Under the pieces are notes generated by a model that worked only from the letters and a program-made list of their open reading frames with translations, had not been told where the DNA came from and did no database searches. DNA of 64,000 bases from Clostridiales bacterium (GTDB lineage: Bacteria; Bacillota; DSM-16504; Desulfitibacterales; JAICDB01): positions 124,001 to 188,000 of the forward strand of contig JAICDB010000006.1 in assembly GCA_020063565.1 (NCBI GenBank). Direction: 5' to 3'. This document shows, in pieces, positions 36,513-47,283 of the stretch; the first letter of the stretch is position 1; the number at the start of each line of letters is the position of its first letter. The translations under genes and the position numbers were made by a program.

Positions 36513-37247
36513 ATGCTTCCAGGAAAAGAATATTGTGTTTCTGAAAAAGGGTCTCTCAAATTTAGTGAAGGAATTATAGCTCCCGAGCCTGATATATGTA
36601 GAATAAAAGATGCCCTGGGAGTACTGTACGAAAAAGTAGAACCCAGTGATGAACCCCTTTATTACACTTATAAAGGAGTATATAAAAAAGAAGACATTTT
36701 TATTTTTGCTGAAAATAATTTACGATATGATATAACAGTTTTACCTCCAGGAAAAATTGGCCGTGAATACATTAAAACTTTAGGTCATTTTCACCCTAAG
36801 AAAAATAACGGTACAGACACTTACTCGGAATATTATCAGGTATTATTGGGAGAAGCGCTATTTTTATTACAAAAAAATAATCTCAGTGGTGAAGTGGAAG
36901 AAATTACTGTAGTGGAAGCAAAAAAAGGTGACAAGGTATTTATCCCGCCTGATTACGGGCATCTTGCCATTAATCCCAGTGAAGATTTTCTAGTACTGGC
37001 AAATCTTGCGTCAACAGAATCGGAAGAAATTTTTGAGCCTTTCCAGCTTAAACACGGTGCTGCATTTTATTATATTGAGGGCGAAAATGGCAAAGGTGAT
37101 TGGGTAAAAAACCCTAACTATAAAACCTCCGTCGGTCTTAAAATGAAGGGGGCACCAAACCTTGAACAACCGGTCCAAATGGTAAGGGAAAAGGGATTAT
37201 ATGAATCCTTTCTGGAAAAACCTCAAGAATTTAATATGTTGAAATAA
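36513..37247 (+). CDS. cupin-type glucose-6-phosphate isomerase
   Basis: TLGHFHPKKNNGTDTYSEYYQVLLGEALFLLQ and IPPDYGHLAINPSEDFLVLANL. Confidence 0.85.
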   Translation: MLPGKEYCVSEKGSLKFSEGIIAPEPDICRIKDALGVLYEKVEPSDEPLYYTYKGVYKKEDIFIFAENNLRYDITVLPPGKIGREYIKTLGHFHPKKNNGTDTYSEYYQVLLGEALFLLQKNNLSGEVEEITVVEAKKGDKVFIPPDYGHLAINPSEDFLVLANLASTESEEIFEPFQLKHGAAFYYIEGENGKGDWVKNPNYKTSVGLKMKGAPNLEQPVQMVREKGLYESFLEKPQEFNMLK

Positions 37248-37325
37248 AAGTTTAAATGAAACGGTAGCACTTTAAGTGAAATATAAAACACAAAAATTGC
37301 TACCGCTTTATTTTAACTATCTCTG

Positions 37326-38584
37326 TTACTGCCCTTCCCCGCCTTTTTGTTCTCCACCTCCCTGCTTCTCTTTTTCCTCTGCCTTTTTAACTTCCATTTG
37401 TTCAATTTCTCCGGGAAGATCGATTTCTAAGGTTTGCCCGTTTTTAGTCTTTATTTTTAACTTCATCTTTCCCTTTGAACCGCTCTCGCCCTCAGACTTT
37501 TTCTGTTGGTCTTGAGATTTCTTTTCCTCCCCACCTTGAGAGCCCTGCTTTTTAGAGGTCCCGGTTTCCTTTTGCTTTGGAGTCAATTTTCCCCAGCGAT
37601 CTTTTAATAAAAAGAGATTATCTTGTTTTATAAGTCTTACCGGTAAAATTTTAGCAGGTATGTCGTAGCTTCCACTGGCAATTTGCGTGTCATATTGCCA
37701 GCTTTCATTTTTAGCTGCTTGGGCTGCTGCCTGGATAGAAACACGTGCTACCATCTCCGGCATTGGGTCCGCTTCTGCATCATGGATTCCACCGGCTATT
37801 AATGTAGAGGCTTCTTTTCCTGCTCCAAGACCGACAGTTATTATGTCAGTATTGACAATGCTCTTAAGAGTTTGGCTTATTTCAGCTGCTAGAGAAGATG
37901 ATTGTAAAATTACGGCTTGATAATTTTTTTCTGCCAGTAACTCACTTTCAATTTTAGAGGAAGCCGTTGAAAGTTCATTTATTTTTATCTCCCTTCTGTC
38001 TAACGTTATTCCCTGAGCTGGTTGCAATATACTTAAAACTCCTGCAGTCATTTGTGAAAAAGCGTAATCCCTTTGATCCAATTCATACAAAATAACCTTT
38101 GCTTTATCTAATCCCTGTTTCCTTAATTCATTTACCACATATTGACTCTGGAGCTGTCCTAGTCTAAAGCTATCCGGTGCAATAAAACCATCAAGTGGAA
38201 CGTCAAAGGGAAGTGTACCTATTGCAAATAGTTTAATATCCTTTTCTAATACTTGCCTTGCAAGATCAAGACTCAATTCCCCGGGCATAAATTGAATTAT
38301 AACTACCTTAACCTTTTGTTTAATAAGATCCCGAATATTCTTCTCTAATGTTAAATAATCTTGAGCCGGTTCTTTCCAGATAAGTTGTAGCTTTTTCTCC
38401 TTAGCTGCATTTTGCATGTTTTTTTTATAATTTCAGCTATATCCTTTTCCACCAAGGACAACTGTACACCTATTTTAGGACCCGGTGGTTCCGGTTTTTT
38501 CTCGGGCGACTTACTGCAGGCAGTGCCTATCAATATACAACTTAGTAAAATAATAACGGTTATATAATTTTTCAAATTTACCAC
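37326..38584 (-). pseudogene. periplasmic sugar-binding-like lipoprotein, frameshifted in a poly-A run
   Basis: Lipoprotein N-terminus (38351-38584) and body (37326-38417) lie in different frames; adding one A to the run near 38410 gives ...AEIIKKNMQNAAKEKKLQ. Confidence 0.65.
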
Positions 38585-38614
38585 TCCCAGTATGATATCT
38601 AATCCTACTTAATT

Positions 38615-39772
38615 TTAGTTTTGCTTTCCGGGAAGGTTTTTATGATAGGCAGGATAATTTTTTAAAGAATCCTCGATTTCCTTTCTTACTTTATAATCAG
38701 CTTCTTTTTGCAACGAATTCTTAAGTGCCTCAAAAGCCTTTTCACCACCTAATTGACCTAAGGCCCAGGCTGCATGAAGTCTGATCTGCGGCCTTTCATC
38801 TGAAAGATAAGGAATTATTTCATCAACCATTTCCCTGTTCCCACTGTTTCCCAGTGCCACCAGGGCATTCCGTTGTAAAACCCTTTTACCACACCACGAA
38901 GCGGCAGTTTGTCCAAACAATTCTTTAAATTTTTTATTTGACATTTTTAGTATCCCTAATAAATCAGGAGTTCTCAGGTCTTCAAATTTTGTAAAGTTTG
39001 TTTCTTTAGCCTTTTCAATGTCCTTATTATGGGGGCATATTTCCTGACACGTATCACAACCGACGATCCTGTTTGCTAGAAGAGGCCTGATTTCTCTAGG
39101 AATATCATCCTTGGCTTGAGTCCAATATGAAAGGCAACGCTTAGGGTTTACAGTATATGGTGCACTGAGGGCCCCTGCAGGACATACTTCAAGACATTTC
39201 TTACATTTATAACATTCATTCATGTCAGGGGGATCAGGTTGGAGTTCCAGGTCAGTAATGATTTCACCCAAAACAATATAGGTACCATATACTTTATTTA
39301 TAATAGCTGCGTTTTGCCCCAGCCACCCTATTCCCGCCCTCCTGGCTATTGCCCTTTCAACAAGGGGGGATGTATCAACTAAAAACCGGTGTTGTGGCAT
39401 ATAAGATAGTTTATTTTTGATAAATTCCATAATTTTACTCATTTTTTCCTTTAAAACCTTATGATAATCTTTTACCCTGGCATATCTTGCAATTTTTCCT
39501 GCCAACATACCATTTTCATTTTTAGGAATTTCGTCGAAGTAGTAAGAAACGCCGATTACAATTATACTTTTAGCTTGTGGAAAAAGTTTGAGGGGATTAG
39601 TTCTCATTTCCAGATCATCGCTTTCAAATGCGCTGACTAATCCCTTTTTTTGACGTTCAAAAAGTATTTCTTGTACTTCTAAAAGGGGTGCTGCATTTGT
39701 AAAGCCAATTATATCTATTCCTATTGCATAAGCATAATCTTTAATTTCCTTTTTTAAACTCAAAATCAACAC
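38615..39772 (-). CDS. queG: epoxyqueuosine reductase
   Basis: Two 4Fe-4S motifs CYKCKKCLEVCPAGAL and CDTCQEICPHNK plus C-terminal HEAT-like repeats. Confidence 0.9.
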   Translation of the reverse strand: MLILSLKKEIKDYAYAIGIDIIGFTNAAPLLEVQEILFERQKKGLVSAFESDDLEMRTNPLKLFPQAKSIIVIGVSYYFDEIPKNENGMLAGKIARYARVKDYHKVLKEKMSKIMEFIKNKLSYMPQHRFLVDTSPLVERAIARRAGIGWLGQNAAIINKVYGTYIVLGEIITDLELQPDPPDMNECYKCKKCLEVCPAGALSAPYTVNPKRCLSYWTQAKDDIPREIRPLLANRIVGCDTCQEICPHNKDIEKAKETNFTKFEDLRTPDLLGILKMSNKKFKELFGQTAASWCGKRVLQRNALVALGNSGNREMVDEIIPYLSDERPQIRLHAAWALGQLGGEKAFEALKNSLQKEADYKVRKEIEDSLKNYPAYHKNLPGKQN

Positions 39773-39867
39773 CTCTAGAAGAAAGCTATATTTGTAATCC
39801 TTTATATGATATCATCTTAATGAAGAAAGTTGTACAACAGTAGTTATAGAGATGATAGCTAAAGAAG

Positions 39868-40419
39868 GTGAAAATTGTGGATGTCATATCAAAGGAAAAG
39901 TATTTAAAATTGTATAAAATGTTAGATGTTAGTCCCATAGAAGGAGATTGCGGAAAATTATGTAATGAAGTCTGTTGTAAAGTCAAAAATTCTGATTTTG
40001 GAATCTATCTTTTACCTAACGAGGACAGTATTTTTACCGGAAAAGAAGAATGGCTGATCTGGGAAAAGCATAGCACTGAGGATTATGACTTTCCCCCCAG
40101 TTGGCAAGGGGAAGTATTCTTTATTCGCTGCCAAGGCTTTTGTCCCAGGGATAAAAGACCGCTGCAATGTCGCACATTTCCTTTAGCGCCTCATATTGAT
40201 GAAATGGGAAAATTGCATGTTATCTGGGAAACCTTAGAATTACCTTATAAGTGTCCATTAATTGAGAATAATATCGAGTTAAATCCTCTCTTTATAGAAA
40301 GGGTTTTTTCAGTTTGGAAAGAACTTATAAAAAATTCTCTGATAAAAGACCTGGTAATTTGGGACTCTAAACAGAGAACTATAGATGGAACAAATATTGT
40401 TAGTTTAAAGAGTGATTAA
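39868..40419 (+). CDS. YkgJ-like cysteine-cluster protein
   Basis: GDCGKLCNEVCC...CQGFCPRDKRPLQCRTFPLAPH. Confidence 0.6.
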   Translation: MKIVDVISKEKYLKLYKMLDVSPIEGDCGKLCNEVCCKVKNSDFGIYLLPNEDSIFTGKEEWLIWEKHSTEDYDFPPSWQGEVFFIRCQGFCPRDKRPLQCRTFPLAPHIDEMGKLHVIWETLELPYKCPLIENNIELNPLFIERVFSVWKELIKNSLIKDLVIWDSKQRTIDGTNIVSLKSD

Positions 40420-40659
40420 CTCAACATTTATCCTCTTATCTTTACCACACTGTGGACAAGAAAGAAGATGAACACACGCTTTTCCCAGGTTATTTTTGGA
40501 TCCCCATCCCTCATCCAGTAAACTTGAGTCCTGATATGGGCTGTAATCACCTAAAAAACTATTTACAGGACCATTATCCTGCAGTAATGCGCCACAATTA
40601 GGGCAGTTATAATGATTTATATAGGTAAGACCATTACAAATAGGGCATAGTAAATCCAT
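40405..40659 (-). CDS. double zinc-ribbon protein
   Basis: CPICNGL...CPNCGALL...CPQCGKD. Confidence 0.55.
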   Translation of the reverse strand: MDLLCPICNGLTYINHYNCPNCGALLQDNGPVNSFLGDYSPYQDSSLLDEGWGSKNNLGKACVHLLSCPQCGKDKRINVELITL

Positions 40660-40825
40660 TTTTTGAACCTCTTTTCATGGCAATTTTTTCAAATATATTA
40701 TAGACTGGGGATAAAACAATTATTCAACAAGCACAAAAACTCTTAACTCTGATTGAATAGCTTAACATAAATAATTATCTAAGCTAAGTAACAGAAAAAG
40801 CACTTAAAAAAGTGCTTTTTCTAAT

Positions 40826-40990
40826 TTAATACCCCTCATCAGATGATTCCATTAAATTGCAATTATCCACTGAGCAAATGTTTCCGCATATAGGGCATTT
40901 TTCTGAACTACTGCCGGAAATTTCAAACATGTTTCCACAGCGACTGCATTTAAAACTTCTTGAAGCATTCTCAGGTTGATAAGTTGTCAT
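40826..40990 (-). CDS. 54-aa rubredoxin-like zinc-ribbon protein
   Basis: MTTYQPENASRSFKCSRCGNMFEISGSSSEKCPICGNICSVDNCNLMESSDEGY; not in ORF track. Confidence 0.55.
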   Translation of the reverse strand: MTTYQPENASRSFKCSRCGNMFEISGSSSEKCPICGNICSVDNCNLMESSDEGY

Positions 40991-41259
40991 TATTCGCCCT
41001 GGTTACTAAAATCTGTACAATTCGTTACTAAAAATCTTTCAGATTTGTATAGATTATCCTTAATTTAACTTTAGTCTTGTACAGATTGCTAGTAATCAGG
41101 TAATTTCACTCCCTCCTAATAAGTATTAGTAGCTTAGTAAGATTGTTCTTTTTTTGTATAGGTTTATATAGATTATAAAAAGCTGCTTCAACCTCCCTTT
41201 TTAGGTCTGGTACTTTATTTAGTATTCACCACAGGAAGGCATTTATACCTAACATATTT

Positions 41260-41370
41260 CTTCGACAATCTAAGCTTCAAAAAACAATTATTTTTATTAC
41301 CCATGATCTTAACGAAACATTTAAAATAGGTGACCGGGTAGCAGTAATGAAAGATGGAAAAATATATTGA
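41260..41370 (+). pseudogene. remnant of an ABC transporter ATPase (ProV/OpuAA-like)
   Basis: [36 protein letters not shown]-stop. Confidence 0.7.
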
Positions 41371-41471
41371 AAAGTTTGTTCAAGACATTGATAGATCTAG
41401 AATCTTGCAGCCAAACATATAATATCAAGCCTACAGCAATTACAAACAGGCCAAAGGTTTGACCTTTGGCC

Positions 41472-42593
41472 TTAGTCAATATATACCCTCGGCAGTCTTT
41501 TCCCCATCCGAGAAACTACCTCATAAGAGATAGTACCTACTTTCCCGGCAACCTCATCAACACCTATCCTCTCTTTTCCCTGTGCACCAATTATAACAAC
41601 TTCATCTCCAACTTGAACACGTGCTAGAGAGGTTAAGTCCACCATAAATTGGTCCATACATACTCTGCCCGCTATAGGACACCTTTCACCTCTTATCAAA
41701 ACCTCTCCTTGATTTGATAGTAGCCTGAAAACACCGTCAGCATAACCCATGGGTACTGTGCCTATTATAGACCCCCTAGTAGTTTTAAAGGTACAGCCGT
41801 AACTAATAGGAGTATCAGGTGGAACTGCTTTGACATGCGATAACTTGGCCTTAACTTTCATGACAGGATAAAGGTCAACCTTTGGATTTACTGCCATTAA
41901 GGGGTCAGGATATATACCATATAAAGATATTCCTGCACGAACCATGTTAAAATGCATCTCTGGAAAATTGATAATTCCTGCACTATTTGCAAGGTGCTTT
42001 ATGGGGATATTTATTCCTTTTTGTGTCAGTTCATCTGTAAATTTTTTAAATCTCGTTAGCTGTTTTCTGGAAAAATTATTATCCGCTTGATCTGCGACTG
42101 CTAAATGACTGTATATACCCTCTATAAAGATATTAGGTAATTTAGATATTCTTATAATTTCATTAAATGCATCTTCTCCCGGCAAAAAGCCAATTCGCCC
42201 CATACCAGTGTCAACTTTAACATGAATTGCTGCTATAGCTCCCATTTCCCGTGCAATTTTGTTCAACTCAGCAGCCTGTCCATAATTATAAATTGTAGGA
42301 GTTAACTGGTATCTTATTAACTTTGGATAATCCTCCTCCGGGGTATATCCTAAGATTAAAATACGTTCCGTAAAACCATTTTCTCTTAATTCTACTCCTT
42401 CTTCTAAAATGGCAACTGCAAAAAACTTGACATCCTCCTGCCTTAATATTTCAGCTATTTTTACAGCTCCATGACCATAACCGTCAGCTTTGATAACTCC
42501 TATTAATTCAGTTTCTGCTGAAAGTAATTTTTTTAAATTTCTAATATTTTTTCTTAAAGAATTTAAATCGACTTCAATCCATGCAGGTCGCAA
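41472..42593 (-). CDS. alr: alanine racemase
   Basis: GVIKADGYGHGAVKIAEIL PLP lysine motif; MVRAGISLYGIYP. Confidence 0.95.
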   Translation of the reverse strand: MRPAWIEVDLNSLRKNIRNLKKLLSAETELIGVIKADGYGHGAVKIAEILRQEDVKFFAVAILEEGVELRENGFTERILILGYTPEEDYPKLIRYQLTPTIYNYGQAAELNKIAREMGAIAAIHVKVDTGMGRIGFLPGEDAFNEIIRISKLPNIFIEGIYSHLAVADQADNNFSRKQLTRFKKFTDELTQKGINIPIKHLANSAGIINFPEMHFNMVRAGISLYGIYPDPLMAVNPKVDLYPVMKVKAKLSHVKAVPPDTPISYGCTFKTTRGSIIGTVPMGYADGVFRLLSNQGEVLIRGERCPIAGRVCMDQFMVDLTSLARVQVGDEVVIIGAQGKERIGVDEVAGKVGTISYEVVSRMGKRLPRVYID

Positions 42594-42683
42594 AGCAAAA
42601 TCCCCCTAATATTTAACTAAAACTTTAATTAAAATTATATCATAAAAACACCCCTTTCTTGAAAGAAAGGGGTGTTCATTAGA

Positions 42684-43103
42684 CTATGAAAAATACCTAT
42701 CTAAAAGACCTTGCAGCGCCCTTGCATGGCGTGCTTCATCTTTAGAAGATTCATCAAAGAAGTCATGAGCCGGGTCAATTCCTTCTTCCTTAGCTTTTGT
42801 TGCAGCTTCTTTTTTCTTTTTATTTGCCATCTGCTCCCCTTTAAGCATTTTTTCAATATTTTCCTTGGTGCTCTGTGAGATTACCCCATTTAACTCTGCA
42901 AAATGGGCAGCATGTATTGCTTCTTCCCACGCTATACATTTAAGCACTCCAGCAACCTCAGGGTAGCCTTCCCTTTCAGCCTGACGTGCCATTGCCAGGT
43001 ATATACCTACTTCACTATTTTCACCGCTAAAATTTTGTTGTACAGCCTCTTCAACTCCGGTTCCTTTAGTAACACCTAGTTGAACTTCATTAACTAAATC
43101 CAT
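42684..43103 (-). CDS. rubrerythrin-like diiron protein
   Basis: [57 protein letters not shown]. Confidence 0.85.
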   Translation of the reverse strand: MDLVNEVQLGVTKGTGVEEAVQQNFSGENSEVGIYLAMARQAEREGYPEVAGVLKCIAWEEAIHAAHFAELNGVISQSTKENIEKMLKGEQMANKKKKEAATKAKEEGIDPAHDFFDESSKDEARHARALQGLLDRYFS

Positions 43104-43197
43104 TTTTTCACCCCTTGAAACATTTGTTATTATTGTATACCTTGGAATATATTTTTATTCAAGAGATAAATTTTTCAAAAAAATAACAAAAACACCG

Positions 43198-43989
43198 TTA
43201 TACTGTTGTAATTATTGAATAAAGACCGACCATAATTAGCAAGAAGAGAACTACATTTTTAAATTTTTCTGCCGGCACGGTTTTAAAAATTTTGCTACCT
43301 ATTTTAAGTCCTATAAATATAAATGGTAAAAGAGTCAGAGCTGTCGTAAAGGTGTTTAAAGGTATACTGCCGGTTGTGGCTAGGGTGATAAAACTGGATG
43401 GATAAATTAACACAAAATAGGCAACTGTTGTTGCTCGAAATTTTTCCTTTGTTAGCTCTAAATTGCTTAATAAAAGTACAATGGGAGGTCCCGGCATTCC
43501 TATGCTACTTGTCAAAATACCTGAAATAGTTCCCGTAATAAATTGAATTTTTTTGTTATTACTATTGATTCTAAAGCGAATTTTTAACGTCATTAATAAA
43601 CTTAAAATTATAATAGTAAAACTAATTATTATTTTAAGTATGCCTACATTAACAGTCTTAAAAATAAAAACACCCACAGGTAATCCGAAAATAGCTCCCA
43701 GAAAAAGCTTTTTTACCATATCCCACTGTGTTTCTTTTTTAATCTTAAAAAGGAGCGTTAAAAGCCCACAAAATGACAATATTATGCTTAATCCCACTGC
43801 CATTTTAGGATTATAAATCATAATTAAAAAAGGAATAGCCGCAAGTCCAAACCCAAATCCTGTAATTGATTGTATAGTGGCTGCAGAAGTAATAACAATT
43901 GCTCCCTGTATCCAAGTGGTAGTTTCAGGCATAGTATCCACCTCAAAATTTATATTGATATCATAAAAAGTATATTCATCAAAATTCAT
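43198..43989 (-). CDS. TSUP/TauE-SafE family permease
   Basis: QSITGFGFGLAAIPFLIMIY...GIPGPPIVLLLSN-type repeats. Confidence 0.85.
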   Translation of the reverse strand: MNFDEYTFYDININFEVDTMPETTTWIQGAIVITSAATIQSITGFGFGLAAIPFLIMIYNPKMAVGLSIILSFCGLLTLLFKIKKETQWDMVKKLFLGAIFGLPVGVFIFKTVNVGILKIIISFTIIILSLLMTLKIRFRINSNNKKIQFITGTISGILTSSIGMPGPPIVLLLSNLELTKEKFRATTVAYFVLIYPSSFITLATTGSIPLNTFTTALTLLPFIFIGLKIGSKIFKTVPAEKFKNVVLFLLIMVGLYSIITTV

Positions 43990-44036
43990 AAAGCTCCCAT
44001 TAGGGAGCTTTATATATATTCCATATTTTCACTATT

Positions 44037-44726
44037 TTATCCTTCATTAATTTTAAATATTAAATATGAATATATAGTGGATATAATTATAACTGCTATT
44101 ACTGAACCAATTGTAATAACAAACCCTACTTTATCACTTGTTAAAATACTACTTAGAATTAAAATACCGGCGCCAACATATAAAATACCACCTAATCTGT
44201 GGGTCTTCCTCCAAACAGTTTCACTAGCTAACGTCCAGGGAGTTTTAATTCCAAAAAAATAATTATGTCTTATTTGTGTCATATAGTTACCCATGGCTAC
44301 AAACAAAATTCCTATAGCTATCCTTACAAATCTTCCTACATCAATAGGGTAATTAAAAGCAGCAAGTAAAGTTATGGTATAGAGCGAAAGAAAAAATAAC
44401 ACTAATCCAACCATTACAACATTATAAGCCCTTGGAAATTTGGAATAATTGGTTCTTTGAGGATCAATTCTCGGGAGAAAAACCATTAAGATATACACCC
44501 CTAAAGTAATTAAGGGAAGTCCAAATGCACCAAAAAATCTTCCCGAGTAACCATCTACTTCACCGCGAATATTCCAATGGGTTGGAACTCTATCCGGCAA
44601 ATGACTGTAAACAAGCATACCCACAACTAAGGAAAATATAATTATTCCAAGCAAAAAGGGATTTATTTTAGGTAGTTTATCATTGACCTTCATTTTTAGT
44701 ATCCTCCTTACCAGAATGAAATTCAA
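44037..44726 (-). CDS. SdpI/DUF1648-family membrane protein
   Basis: HLPDRVPTHWNIRGEVDGYSGRFFGAF and RHNYFFGIKTPWTLASETVWRKTHRLGG. Confidence 0.85.
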   Translation of the reverse strand: MNFILVRRILKMKVNDKLPKINPFLLGIIIFSLVVGMLVYSHLPDRVPTHWNIRGEVDGYSGRFFGAFGLPLITLGVYILMVFLPRIDPQRTNYSKFPRAYNVVMVGLVLFFLSLYTITLLAAFNYPIDVGRFVRIAIGILFVAMGNYMTQIRHNYFFGIKTPWTLASETVWRKTHRLGGILYVGAGILILSSILTSDKVGFVITIGSVIAVIIISTIYSYLIFKINEG

Positions 44727-44964
44727 TTACCCACTGTAATAATTCCTGAAATACAGTGGTATTTAAAGAGTAATAAATATTTTGTCCTCTCCTCTCATCC
44801 AAGACAAGATTAGCGTGCTTCAATACATTAAGATGATGAGAAATACTGGGCTTACTGATATTAAAATGCTCCGCAATTTCCCCTGCAGTCATATCATTTC
44901 TTTTTAAAAGATTTAAAATCTCTCGTCTGGTCTTATCCGACAAAGCTTTAAAGATGTTATTCAT
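44680..44964 (-). CDS. ArsR-family repressor (SdpR-like)
   Basis: IFKALSDKTRREILNLLKRNDMTAGEIAEHFNISKPSISHHLNVLKHANLV. Confidence 0.9.
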   Translation of the reverse strand: MNNIFKALSDKTRREILNLLKRNDMTAGEIAEHFNISKPSISHHLNVLKHANLVLDERRGQNIYYSLNTTVFQELLQWVIEFHSGKEDTKNEGQ

Positions 44965-45122
44965 TAATTATAGATTACACCACCTTTAGATATTTAGAAA
45001 ATTATCTAAATATATAATAAAAAAACCTCACTCTATTGTCAATGTATCTATTTAGCGATAAAAAAAGCTGTAAGTGTGATGGTAGTCCACTTACAGTCTA
45101 GATATGCAATGTTCAAGTATAC

Positions 45123-47231
45123 TTATTGTAATCGTTTTAAAGATATACGATTTCTTGTGGTATCTACATTTAATACTTCCACCTGCAATATATCTCCTAC
45201 GGCAACCACTTCATGGGGGTCCCTTATGAACCTATCACTCAACTGAGAAATATGGATAAGGCCATCCTGGTGAACTCCTATATCTACAAAGGCTCCAAAG
45301 TCACAGACATTCCTTACAACACCCTGCAGGGTCATGCCTTCTTTTAAGTCTTCTATTTCCAGAACATCTTCCCTCAATAAGGGCTTCTGGAGTTCCTCCC
45401 TGGGATCCCTACCGGGTTTTCTAAGTTCCTTTACTATATCATTTAAGGTAGGAACTCCCACGTCATATTCTTGTGCCAATTTTACTATATTAAGTGGTTT
45501 AAAGATACCCTTCCAACCTACCTCATTTAAAAGTCTTTCCGCAATATGATAGCTTTCCGGGTGAACCCCAGTATTATCAAGAATTTGCTCACTTTCAGGA
45601 ATCCGTAAAAAACCTGCACACTGCTCAAATGCCTTTGGGCCAAGGCCCTTAACTTTCTTTAGTTCTTCGCGGGATTTAATTCCCTTGTTTTCCTCACGGT
45701 ACTTTACAATATTTTCTGCAACCTTTTTTGTGATCCCGGATATATACCCCAAAAGTGCTCTTGACGCAACATTCAAATCTACCCCCACGGAATTAACAAC
45801 GTCTTCTATAACCTTCTCCAGCTTTTCCTTTAAAAGCTTTTGATCCACATCATGCTGATACTGGCCCACGCCGATAGATTTAGGATCAATTTTCACTAAT
45901 TCTGCCATTTGATCCTGGGCCCGGCGCGCAATGGATACAGCACCTCGCAATGAAACATCTAAATCGGGGAACTCAGCTTGTGCAATTTCACTAGCTGAAT
46001 AAACACTGGCACCTGCTTCATTCACTATTATGTATTCTACCTTAAACGCTATTTCCTTAATGGTGTCTGCTATGAATTTCTCCGCTTCACGACTGGCAGT
46101 ACCGTTTCCTAACGATATTAAAGTAATACCATGCTTTTCTATCAGCCGTATAAGCTCTTTACGAGAATTTTCCATTTGATTTTGAGGAGGTGTGGGGTAT
46201 ATTACACCTGTATCAAGTAGAGTTCCGTGCTCATCTACCACAGCCAATTTGCAGCCGGTTCGGTATGCCGGGTCAAATCCAAGCACTACCTTCTCTTTAA
46301 TTGGAGGCTGAAGCATCAAGTTTTTAAGATTTGTACCAAACACCTCTATAGCCTTTCTTTCAGCTTCCTCAGTTAAGCTGTTTCGAATTTCCCTTTCTAC
46401 TGCCGGTGCAATTAGCCTCTTATAACTATCTTCTATTGTACTTTGGAGAAAATTTTGGTGAAGTCCATCCTTAAAAAGCTTTTTATATATCTTTCTTAAT
46501 ATTTCTTCCTCATCTGTCTGGAGTTTTACAGAGAGATAACCTTCATTTTCTCCACGGTTAATTGCAAGTATTCTATGGGAAGGGAGATTTTTTATTTCTT
46601 GACTGAATTCGTAATACATTTCAAATGGGGATATTTCATCCCTGGTTTTTTTAGTCATAATTTTCCCTTCAGAAGTTATAGAACGTACCATTTTTCTTAT
46701 TTCCGGGTTATCAGAAATCCATTCAGCTATTATATCTGATGCTCCGCTCAGGGCTTCTTCAGGAGTTTCCACCCCTTTTTCGGGATTTATGTATTTTGAT
46801 ATTTCCTCTTCCATATTAAAATCTTCTTGTTTATATATCTTAAGAGCCAAAGGTTCAAGTCCTTTTTCCTTGGCCTTGGTAGCCCTGGTTTTCCTTTTTG
46901 GTCGAAAAGGTCTATAAATATCTTCTACTTCTTGTAAAGTAGCAGCCTTTTCTATTTTTTCCTGGAGTTCCTTTGTCAGTTTGCCCTGCTCATGAATTAA
47001 TCTCGTAACTTCTTCCTGGCGAGCTTTTAAATTACGAAGGTATTTTAATCTCTCTTCTAAATGACGCAAAGTAGCATCATCAAGACCTCCCGTTACCTCT
47101 TTGCGGTAGCGAGCTATAAAAGGCACAGTATTATCCTTATCTAGCAAATCAACAGTATTTTCAACTTGAGAATAAGAAATTTTTAGTTCCTCAGACAGTT
47201 TCTTTATAACGTCCATTTTCTCACCTTCCAT
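45123..47231 (-). CDS. tex: Tex-family transcription accessory / RNA-binding protein
   Basis: FIARYRKEVTGGLDD N-terminus, C-terminal S1 domain LQGVVRNVCDFGAFVDIGVHQDGLIHISQLSD. Confidence 0.95.
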   Translation of the reverse strand: MEGEKMDVIKKLSEELKISYSQVENTVDLLDKDNTVPFIARYRKEVTGGLDDATLRHLEERLKYLRNLKARQEEVTRLIHEQGKLTKELQEKIEKAATLQEVEDIYRPFRPKRKTRATKAKEKGLEPLALKIYKQEDFNMEEEISKYINPEKGVETPEEALSGASDIIAEWISDNPEIRKMVRSITSEGKIMTKKTRDEISPFEMYYEFSQEIKNLPSHRILAINRGENEGYLSVKLQTDEEEILRKIYKKLFKDGLHQNFLQSTIEDSYKRLIAPAVEREIRNSLTEEAERKAIEVFGTNLKNLMLQPPIKEKVVLGFDPAYRTGCKLAVVDEHGTLLDTGVIYPTPPQNQMENSRKELIRLIEKHGITLISLGNGTASREAEKFIADTIKEIAFKVEYIIVNEAGASVYSASEIAQAEFPDLDVSLRGAVSIARRAQDQMAELVKIDPKSIGVGQYQHDVDQKLLKEKLEKVIEDVVNSVGVDLNVASRALLGYISGITKKVAENIVKYREENKGIKSREELKKVKGLGPKAFEQCAGFLRIPESEQILDNTGVHPESYHIAERLLNEVGWKGIFKPLNIVKLAQEYDVGVPTLNDIVKELRKPGRDPREELQKPLLREDVLEIEDLKEGMTLQGVVRNVCDFGAFVDIGVHQDGLIHISQLSDRFIRDPHEVVAVGDILQVEVLNVDTTRNRISLKRLQ

Positions 47232-47283
47232 TTATTGCTACAAATTATTATACCATTATCCTATTATAATAGAAAAACCGGCT

